This document shows, in pieces, positions 55,996-64,000 of a DNA stretch of 64,000 bases. Location of the stretch: contig BCIA01000002.1 in assembly GCA_001599815.1 (NCBI GenBank), positions 1,309,831 through 1,373,830 of the forward strand, in the 5' to 3' direction. Within the stretch, counting starts at the first letter, position 1. Each line of letters starts with the position of its first letter. This DNA is from Furcasterigmium furcatum (Eukaryota; Ascomycota; Sordariomycetes; Glomerellales; Plectosphaerellaceae). Under the pieces are notes generated by a model. The model worked only from the letters and a program-made list of their open reading frames with translations. It was not told where the DNA came from and searched no databases. The translations under genes were made by a program, and so were the position numbers.

Positions 55996-56787
55996 TTAAG
56001 CGACGGGAGCAAGAGGGGCGACCGCGGGGGGAGGAATCTGGGCGGGGGCGCTCAGATCGACCTCGGCGGGAATCTCGCCGTTGTTCAGGTTGGCGGCCTT
56101 CTGGGGGCAGTCGCGAGAGATATGGCCGGCCTCGCCGCACTGGTAGCAGGTCTTGCCGGCGGTGTTCAGGGGACCGCCGTTGGGCGCAGTGCAGTCGCGG
56201 GAGATGTGTCCGAGCTTGCCGCAGGCGTAGCACTTCATGGCCTGGGCCTGGCAATCGCGGGCAAAGTGGTTGGGGCCGCCGCACTTGTAGCAGGTAGCGG
56301 GACGGGGACCGCCCGCGAAGCCGCCACGGCCGAAACCGCCGAAGCCGCCGCGGCCGACAGGGCCACCGCGGCCAAGGCCAACGCCGGCGGGGGTAGGGCA
56401 GGTGCGCTGGCCAGGAGGGTTAGCAAGCTTTGGGCAATAACGGGGGTTTGTTCATGTGCTTACGGCGAGATGGCCGGGCTGGCCGCAGTTGTAGCAGCGA
56501 CCGCTGGTGCCGGCACCGCTCAGGCGAAGGGTAGGACAGTCGGCCTGAACGTGGCCGAGACCCTGGCAGTGGTAGCACTGCTTAGCCTCGGTGGTACGGG
56601 GTAGAGGGCAGCCGTTGGACTCATGGCCGGGCTGCTTGCCTGTTCATTGAATAAGCATTGACACCGGGATAGGGTTCGAGACGTGGCGCGTACAGTTGTA
56701 GCAGAGGCGCTCGGCGGAGGAGCAAACCTCGGCGTAGTGGCCGACGTTGCCACACTTGTAGCAGGCACGGCGAGAAAGGGACGACAT
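55996..56787 (-). CDS. gis2: CCHC zinc-knuckle nucleic-acid-binding protein (Gis2/Byr3/CNBP)
   Basis: Exons 56787-56694, 56639-56464 and 56406-55996 give 226 residues with seven CX2CX4HX4C knuckles. The first four are CYKCGNVGHYAEVC, CYNCKQPGHESNGC, CYHCQGLGHVQADC and CYNCGQPGHLARTC. A Gly/Arg-rich (RGG-like) linker separates knuckles 4 and 5. The last three are CYKCGGPNHFARDC, CYACGKLGHISRDC and CYQCGEAGHISRDC. Both introns cut inside a knuckle (2 and 4), which confirms the splices. The family binds G-rich single-stranded RNA/DNA and modulates translation and stress granules in yeast and animals. The C-terminal tail is Pro/Ala-rich. The 2-kb upstream spacer suggests a long leader. Confidence 0.96.
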
Positions 56788-58833
56788 GGTGAATAGTGGT
56801 TATGTCTGAGAAAAGCAGGGTTAGCAAGCCGACATGATCCTGTAGTTTCTCGAGTTTAGCCGCGCGCATCGTGTCTGAATATCGTCCGGGTCGAGTCGTT
56901 GTATCCAGCCATATTTTTGGCATTTCATCTGTCGGACCAGAGTATCTACATCATCCTCTCGCTACAAGAGACCTTCCGTAAACCCGTCAAGAAGTATGCG
57001 ACGCCGCATGACGGGAGGATGTAGCAGTTGTGCATCTGGCGGTTGATTGCGGGAATTCGGTGTCGGTCGATTTCGGTGTGTCGGCTGGGCTGCCGGCGCA
57101 GCACCCCACACGGCATCGGAGGATGAAGTTGGCACATTGTCGGTCGTTGAACATGCGCTGCGCACGCATGTGGCCCTGGCCCCGAGAGAGTGGTTGACTG
57201 CGCTGCAGCCACAAGTGGTCTCGTGTCGCAAGATCCCGGAAATCTGGGTGGCGGCCGTTGCGCCGAAAATTGACCGCACGTCTGGCTTCGAGATGCAGGG
57301 CAAAGTGCAATTGGCCGCATAGCCGAGTCCCGGGTCCAATTGAGCGGTGTCGCGAGCGCAGAAATGCGCAACGGTCGAGGAAAGTCGTCGGAACAATTGT
57401 CGACGTTGTGCGATCGGTCTCAGGGGCGGGCGCATTCGTAGTGGATGAGCCGGAGCAGACAATGCGATGCGCGCGGCCAAATTTGGGGGAGCGGAGGGAC
57501 TCGAGAGTGACAATCAACGGGGTCGAGTCGACTCACCTTGTCGCGAAGGGGACAGGAATTGCCTTGTGCTCGTTCGTGGGTTTCGGATTTCAGAGGCTCT
57601 CAGCAACAACCGTCGTCAACAACCTTTCCGGACTTCTCACCACCAACGGCCTCGGGAGGGTATCTCGAAGGGAGGAAAAATTTGCAGGTAGCGGAACAGC
57701 TGTGGAGGTGAGAGAGGGAAACCCACGAGGGATGCGCGAAGGGGACGGGCGCGATACTTGGGGCGGAGGTCCTTCCCCCCAACACACACAAGTGGGCACC
57801 TCTCTATTGATCCTGCCCTCGGCGATGCCTGCTTGCCTGCTAGGGAGTTAGCATGCTCACTAGGGCCCTAAACGGGGAGGAACGGTGGAGAGCGCCGCGG
57901 CGGTCGAGGACCCAAGGCGCCAGTCAGCGTCCGTCCTTGGGCCCTGTTCGAGGCATGAGCACCCGAAGAGCTGCAGGTCGCGCCCGCCAGCACAGGTACC
58001 AGGGCAGAGGCAGGGAGGCAGGTACCAGGATGCATGGGAAATGATCCGTGCGCTTGGTGCACCATGCTGACACCAGACTCAGGCGGGCAGAGCGGGACCT
58101 CTGATGTGGGGGTAAGTTTTGATCGCGGGGCAAATCATTGTCACCGAGTTCCTAACCCTCGGAATTCCACTTAACCTGGGAACTCAGAGCATCACCAAGA
58201 CAAACACCACCAGGTGGGCGATGCGATGCTCACATACAGACCGGCACCCGCAGCTTATCGTAGTTCACATACCAGATACTTTCTTAATGTGTTTACTTCC
58301 CATTTTCTCAACCCTTCGCTCCCGAAAGTCTCCCTTGTTTCAATCCCTGTCCGTCCAAACCTCCTTGCATGCCATGCCCCAACCGGCTATGTACTTGCAG
58401 CGTTTCCTGCGCTCCTCAGCTTCTGCCCCTGAAAATCACGGTTGGACGGCGACAGCGCTAACAAAAGCCTGTGCGTTAGTGACATCCAATCCATGGAGTC
58501 TTCCGTTTTCGGCACTCACCTTCAGGTGGCTATCCTGACTGCATCCATGGATTTCGCAATGCAACTGACAGCCGGGACACCCTAGCCTGTCAACGGCCAG
58601 CCTTTGGCTTGAGTGGCACTCGAAGCCGCCGCATCAAGACCGCCTGCAAAGTCATTTTCGAAATGCTTGTGCAATCATTGACACCTGCTCTCTGCTCGCA
58701 GAAAGCCGTACATCTAGAGCTGACTAACAATATCGATACATGCTGCAACATCTTTTGCTCTAGCTTGTGCCCCGCCCTACATCTTCAACGCCGTTGCGCC
58801 ATTCTTCCAGACACTCGTCGACATCCTCCCTGC
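56788..58833. other. 2-kb spacer upstream of the zinc-knuckle gene
   Basis: Holds the Gis2 promoter and 3' flank of the membrane-protein gene. Overlapping minus-strand frames at 56946-57517 lack domain features. They could be upstream frames of a long leader, but this is not supported further. Confidence 0.4.
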
Positions 58834-60153
58834 TCACCCTTGCCAGGGAGCCTGCCGCCCGTTCCAACGGCCAGCCTCGGACGGGTGAACCGGTAGTGGA
58901 GCCGGGACTTGTTCCACTTGCGCCCCGAAGGCCGCAGGTGCCATCGATCTCGGCCGGGCCTCGACGACGTAGTCAACACCATCCTCGGAGATATACGATG
59001 GTGGTCGTGGTCCCGCAGCTGTCTCCGGCCGCCTGGTCTCGGTGCCCCGGGTATCGGATTCGGGTGCGTCGGGATTGCGCTGCCAGTAGATCCGGTTGGG
59101 GTCGACCCTGATGCTCTGCCTCCACGCACCATAGGGAGGCGGCTTCGGCTTTGTGGCCGCTGCGCCGTCTCCAGACTGTTCGACTTCCTCCTCGTCCCGG
59201 GCCAGGACCACGCGAATGGGCTCTTCAGGGACAGCATAGCCTCCTATGCGCTGCACGCCGGGCCCCTCGGTTTCGGGGCGCGGTGGTCGATAAATAAGCA
59301 TGAAGATGCGGATGACAGTGTGGCAGAAGAATGCGGCCGAGACCAGGATGATGAGGATCAGCAGGATTGAGAACTCGCTGGTTGCAAGGCTGTGCGAGAG
59401 TGAAAGGGCCAGGTCTGGGAAATATCAGTATTTCAGATCCCAGGGTCAGGTGAGAAGTGGCCATCACTCACAAATTCCCAGCATCAGAGCCGTGAAGATA
59501 CCGGACACAAAGCTGTGCAGAATGAGCATCCTCATCTGCCGTGATTCCACCCACGGGAAGCAGAAGAGGAAGGTCTTAGGCCGGCTTCCGGGTTGAACAT
59601 ATTCCAGTCTCCCCAGCCGTAGGCCCCTGGGGCCTCGTCGTCGGCGCCGCCGCCCATCCTCTGCCATTTGTGCCAAGCGCAACTCCGCCGGATCAGGACT
59701 GGAGAAGGCTCTGGGGCGAGCCTCTGCGTCTGATTGCTCGGAGGCTGCAGGTTGCGGAAGAGCAGGTAACGGTCGGGTGTCCATTTCTCCAGGCATCTGG
59801 CCGCCGGGGGTGTGCTGGCCGTCGTTGGCAGCCCGATCAGCATCGTTCTCCCCCCGGGACCATGGGAACTGCAGGCTCGGAAGCCCTGTGAAGTGGAAGC
59901 GCGGCGTCTTGGGGCTCTCATCCGGCGCTGTGCCCAAGTGTTGCGGCGGTGGAGGCGGCGGCGACGGCGGCGGTGCCTCCATGTCGAGAGCATCGTTCTG
60001 TCGTCGTCCACCCAAGAAATTAGGTCGTCGTAGGCCCCATGTGGAGGGCTGGTGCGTCTCGACCTGAGCAGGGAGGTTTGGAGGGCCCATCTCAACCGTC
60101 TGGCCCTCGGCATCCTGGTTCTGGGCAGCACGCCCTCGGCGGAAGAAGTTCAT
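58834..60153 (-). CDS. Fungal membrane protein with two TM segments, function unknown
   Basis: Exons 60153-59472 and 59414-58834 give 420 residues. The first 200 residues are hydrophilic, rich in Pro, Arg and Gln (PPPSPPPPPP run), with RRRRRRGPRG just before the membrane region. Two hydrophobic stretches follow (about 207-230, LILHSFVSGIFTALMLGIYL; about 243-270, ILLILIILVSAAFF), joined by a short Ser-rich loop; the intron falls just inside the first. The C-terminal 150 residues are soluble (PPRPETEGPGVQR..., WRQSIRVDPNRIYWQRNPDAP). Topology suggests both ends cytosolic with a hairpin, a shape used by ER-shaping or organelle-anchoring proteins; that is only a structural remark. I recognise no named family. 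Confidence 0.8.
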
Positions 60154-62171
60154 CCTGGGCGACGAACGGAGGTTCCAGTATTCGCCGGCTTTCGGAGAGT
60201 CGCAGCTCGATTATGAAGCGAAGTGCCGCCCGTCCATGAATGTCCCGTGACGGGTTCTCCTTCGGACAGCCCAGTCGAAAGCCGCGGGTGCGTCTCGATA
60301 ACCGCCGGAGGAAGCTGGCGAAAAAGGGCCCGCTGCGTCGAGCGGGAAGAGAGGGAGAAGAGCAGGATAGATATTTGAAAAAGGAAATTGACGAGCAGCA
60401 CGCTGATGAAAGTGCAGGGAAAAACAAGCCGGGTGCCTACGTCGACGGCGGGCTTTGGCACGAAAACCGGGTGCGACAAGAGAAGAACGAGAGGGCCAAT
60501 ATTAGGCCGGGAAGGGCCAACGAGAAGGGCGGCAGGCCGTGGTAAATGAAATGAGAACCAGTAGATTCAGCTCCCAGCGCTTCCTCTGAAAAACGCCACA
60601 ATGCAGGCAAAGCAACGGTCCGCTGGTCTCTGTCGAAGAGGGCGAACCCCTAAGCCTGGCCTGAGGAAGGGACGCAAGGGGGTGGTTGGGTCTGGTGGTG
60701 GGAGAGGAAGAAGGAGTCCAAGGTCGAGGTTCGTGATGGCCGGGAGCAGGCAGGGGAGAAGTGATCTCTGATCGACGGGCGAGAGCCACAAGCTTCCACA
60801 ATGCAAGGGGTTCGTGCTGGCCTCTGTCAGGGACCCCTGGGAAATCCGGGGCTGCCGAGGATGAAGATGGAAGCCAGAGACAGGGCAAATCACGAGAGAA
60901 GGATGGGAGCGCACAGGCTGCTCGTGTTCACGGGCCAGGGGATTTCGTCAAAGTGAACGAACGGCAGTTTTGGTTTGTGCAAGAGGAGCGACGACGACGA
61001 TGGCCGCCATGATGCATGCCGCCTCAGGTCCGTGGTCCCAAGACAAGTGAGACGGGAGATGTTCAGGGGTGCGGTGCTCGATGGGCTAGGTTGTCTGCGA
61101 CCCAGGCCGCATCCTCAGGCGCAGTAGGGCTGGCGCTGGCCAACTGCTACCGACTTCCAATGCAAACGAGAGCCAGGCGCCTGTGACAGCTCGAGCGTTC
61201 CATGTCGTTGAAATGAGATGCGCCCGCAGCCAATGGCAGCGCCGATCGCGGGATGCTTCGACGATTGGGTTGGGCGCACCCAGCGGCCTTTGAAACAAGG
61301 GGGCAGGCCTGTGTTTCACCTCAGCAGGCTGGGGCCATTTTGCCTGCCATAGTCCACTACTGGATGTTATTGCGCCTCGAACTCCAGTCTGCAGACATCG
61401 CAGCAGGTCATTGCAGAGCCCAGAACATCGTGATTAAACTGCCAATTGGCCTTTGTTCGCTTAGTTTCTGCCTTTGTATTCTCTTGCTGATTTCTTTCTT
61501 CTTTTGGTAGTGTACTCTTGGCCTACAAGAGGTTGACGACCAAACGACGTACCCTGGAGGAGTGATGGATACTGTTTGAGAGGCACCAAGGGTTCGGACG
61601 AAGTCCCCAAACCGTCTGCTTCCAGAATGGAGATCGGGGGCAAACCGGGTTGGGTTCAAAGTCTCGGATGTATTGCATTGGCCCTCCCAAATAATCAGAG
61701 TGCTCCAAGGCGAATGCATACCCGCGAGCAGAGCGGTACCGGGGGGTGAGCTTGTTGACGATTGCGCGATGAGGACATTAACTCTGTGCATTAAATCCCA
61801 GACTCCATGGTGGACTGAGACCTGACGAACACCTATTTTCAGAAGCCAAGTGGTCTCGACGTCGACCCAGACCCAGACCGTCTAACATGGCAATCCTTGC
61901 GCAACACCGGCCAGGCCCATGCTGCTGGCGCCAGGAATTGGCCATTGCCTTGCTGTTCTAGTTCCAAGTGTTCTTTCTTCGGCGTGTTACACTGCCTTGG
62001 GTAACCCTGGGCCTCTCAGGCCCAGACGACTGGTATCCCCGCTATCAAGGAGTTGATACGGCGTTCATGTGACCTGACAACTGGATTTCGCCAGGAACGG
62101 GTATCTAATGGCCAAGCAGCCCGCATCGGAACGCCACAATTCGGTTGTTCTAACTCTCCCACGTCTCATGA
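60154..62171. other. 2-kb spacer
   Basis: Upstream of the two-TM gene and downstream of the U5-40K gene (both minus). No convincing reading frame, RNA gene or repeat. Confidence 0.45.
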
Positions 62172-63403
62172 TCATCTCAACTCGCCGAGCAGCATGTTGC
62201 GATCAGAGGAGGCCGACAGCACTGCATCATGGTTAGCACCCCCCACGGCATAACACAGGAAACTGGACTCACGGATCGGCTCGTTGCCTGGCGCGAACTC
62301 GGCGCAGTTGACGGTGCCCTTGTGTCCTGGCAGCTTATATGCCAGCTTGCCCGTGTCATTGGACCACACTGTGACCGTACCGTCGCCACCACCGGCGGCA
62401 ATGTTCTTCCCCTTGGAGTCCCAGCTCGCGCGAATAAGGTTCTTCTCAATGCCCATCGATGCGCCGTCGAAGGTGCGGATCTGCCGTTCTGTCGGCGCGA
62501 AGGGGCGGATATCCCACGTCCGTGCTGTCGCGTCCATCGAAAAGGAGAGAAGTGACTGGGAGTCCGGCGATACTCGCAGTGATGTGACCGTGTCATTGTG
62601 CCCCAGCATGGAGTAGACGACAGCCTTCTTGCGGATGTCCCACATCTTGATGTCGTTGTCGATGCCGCCGGTGTACACCTCATTGCCCGCCTCGGACACG
62701 GCCACGGCCGTGACCGGGAAGTCCGTCTCGATGTAGTCTGCCGCATTCTTCGTCCTCGGGTCCCAGAGCCCTATCGTTCCGTCGTCGCTGCCGCTGATGA
62801 GCATCTCCTCGCCGCGCTTGCTGATGTCCATGGCGTTGATGATCTCCTCGTGGCCGACATATCTCCGTATCCTTGTGCCGTTGTCCAGGTCCCAGCTCGC
62901 CAGGTGCGTGTCCGCTGACGCGGAGTAGAGGATCTTCGAGTCGCGCGACCATTGGAGGTCGAGCACCGCGCCCTTGTGGCCGCTGAGGAGGCCGTAGTTC
63001 TCGCAGTCGCCGTACGTTCGCCAGAGCACTGGAGCACACTCGGTCAGCACGTCATGACGCACAGAATAGTCTGGATCAGGTCTTACAGATACTCCTGTCC
63101 ATGGAGCCGGAGGCAATGAAGTTGCCCGTGGGGTCGAACTTGGCGGCAAAGATCTCCCCAGAATGGCCAGACAGCTCCATGACTGGCGCCTGCAGGCCGC
63201 TGGTGCGAGGGGCCTAAGGCGCATTAGCTACAGCAACAACACGAGCTTCACATCGCATAGCTTACACTCTGAATCAGGGCATTGCCGCCGCTGGAGGCAT
63301 TGAGCCGTGCCAAAGCTCCGGTCGAGGATCCCACGTTCTGCCTCTTCACGATCATCTGGCCCGCGCCGGGCTCGTCCGACGCCGGGCGCTTTTCGGCAGA
63401 CAT
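62172..63403 (-). CDS. SNRNP40: U5 snRNP 40-kDa WD40 protein (SNRNP40/Spf38)
   Basis: Exons 63403-63266, 63213-63087, 63028-62273 and 62221-62172 give 356 residues, the family length. After a basic N-terminus (KRPASDEPGAGQMIVKRQN) come seven WD repeats (LSGHSGEIFAAKFDPTG; LSGHKGAVLDLQWSRDS; YVGHEEIINAMDISKRG; DFPVTAVAVSEAG; LGHNDTVTSLRVSPDS; IRASWDSKGKNIAAGG; LPGHKGTVNCAEFAPG), ending SASSDRNMLLGELR. The protein is a beta-propeller in the U5 and U4/U6.U5 snRNPs. Intron 3 (62272-62222) is 51 nt, in frame and stop-free, so an unspliced mRNA would add 17 residues. It is divergent from BET3. Confidence 0.95.
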
Positions 63404-63825
63404 CGTGGATTGTCGTGTCGTCCTGACTCTCGATTCGGAATTCAAGGTTGAGAAATTGAGGTGGCGTCAGGCGGGTAGCTGTCGGTAATCGCGTGCTGTC
63501 TGCTGTTGTTTGTCTGCCAGGAGAAAACGAAGTTCCAAAATCACGGTTCGGTTAGTTGCAAGCCCCACGCTAGAGATCGGCACTGGCTATGGCGTTATGC
63601 AGCTTGGACGCCCCACCAGGTACCCCGGTGTAGCCTTCCCCTGACCTCACATTCAACGACCACGGAGAGCTCGAGCTGTTCAACTTCCGAACCAGGGCGA
63701 CAAGACCACCGAAAACATTCTGCGACACCGACCAGCCGCTGAGCTGCCGTGATACCTCAAGAAAGCAAACACAGCGCGACCTCTTCCGCATCCTGACCAT
63801 ACCTGGGCGACCTGGCCAGCACATC
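63404..63825. promoter_or_regulatory. Divergent promoter of U5-40K and BET3
   Basis: 422 bases between opposing start codons of two housekeeping genes. No strong TATA; I see no other feature. Confidence 0.45.
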
Positions 63826-64000
63826 ATGGCCGCAAACAAGGCCGCCCGCCTCGGAGAGGAGTATGCCCGCCCCATATGCTTAACATTATAGAGACTGTAG
63901 CTGACCCGAGCTCTAGGATCTGGAAGTGAGTGCATCCCGCGGCGGTGCGCGCAAGAGCGACCACTCTAACAGCTCGCAGAACCAGAGTCGACAAGGTCAA
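63826..64000 (+). CDS. bet3: TRAPP complex subunit Bet3 (3' partial)
   Basis: Only the N-terminus is inside the window. Exons are 63826-63860, 63917-63925 and 63980 onward, separated by introns of 56 and 54 nt. The spliced start reads MAANKAARLGEEIWKTRVDKV, matching the fungal Bet3 pattern (GEE-L/I-WK-x-R/K-V/I-E/D-K). The middle exon is a nine-base microexon (GATCTGGAA). In intron 2 a CTAACAG is skipped in favour of the next AG. Bet3 is a central longin/TRAPP-core subunit that tethers ER-derived vesicles at the Golgi. The assignment rests on about 21 residues, so it is less certain than the others. Confidence 0.72.

Noticed and set aside
56946..57517. Overlapping minus-strand frames upstream of the zinc-knuckle gene
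   Set aside because: Mutually overlapping in different frames with random-like composition; at best upstream frames in a leader.

Overview
The window is nuclear DNA of a filamentous ascomycete, most likely a Sordariomycete-type Pezizomycotina. The signs are short spliceosomal introns (mostly 51-83 nt) with GTAAGT/GTATGT/GTACGT donors and CTAAC/GCTAAT branch sites, C/G-rich third codon positions, and fungus-typical families: Zn2Cys6 and DUF3425 bZIP regulators, a patatin-like protein, a PalB-type calpain and a Sim4-complex Fta4. All gene models below were spliced by hand from the sequence. Intron junctions were accepted when the joined reading frame restored a recognisable family motif.

Layout. 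1-1628: 3' part of a Cys-rich, Ser/Thr-rich single-pass membrane protein. 1999-4769 (-): MCM2, divergent from a UBR7/Mlo2-type UBR-box + PHD protein (5265-6957). The shared promoter has two MluI cell-cycle boxes. 7277-7406 (-): a tRNA-Ile(AAU) gene split at an unusual place by a 56-nt segment that looks like a spliceosomal intron. 8414-10150: amino acid permease with a one-base frameshift. 10465-11662 (-): polyQ/coiled-coil protein. 12433-12503: tRNA-Gly(GCC). 12815-13993 (-): unknown protein. 14977-17636 (-): caspase-like domain fused to C2H2 zinc fingers. 20848-22879: patatin-like protein without the serine nucleophile. 24810-27577: Zn2Cys6 regulator. 31274-31895 (-): hotdog thioesterase, divergent from an RluA-type tRNA pseudouridine synthase (32292-33902). 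36674-38378: bZIP/DUF3425 regulator. 38379-47444: 9 kb with no gene that I can support. 47445-50004: intracellular GH3 beta-glucosidase. About 50375-50467: a degenerate tRNA-Leu-like element. 50793-51608: Fta4 kinetochore subunit. 51821-54532 (-): calpain. 55996-56787 (-): seven-zinc-knuckle Gis2/Byr3 protein. 58834-60153 (-): two-TM membrane protein. 62172-63403 (-): U5 snRNP 40K WD40 protein, divergent from the first exons of BET3 (TRAPP), which runs off the right edge.

The two ends are dense with conserved housekeeping genes (replication, kinetochore, splicing, trafficking, RNA binding). The middle (17.6-47.4 kb) is sparse and carries mostly accessory or regulatory genes separated by long non-AT-rich spacers. 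I see no biosynthetic cluster, intact transposon, CRISPR array or prokaryote-like operon. The strongest candidate for something undescribed is the split tRNA-Ile gene. Next are two apparently catalysis-deficient enzyme-like proteins (caspase-like His to Tyr, patatin Ser to Gly) and two genes that each seem to lack one base, which may be real lesions or sequence errors.
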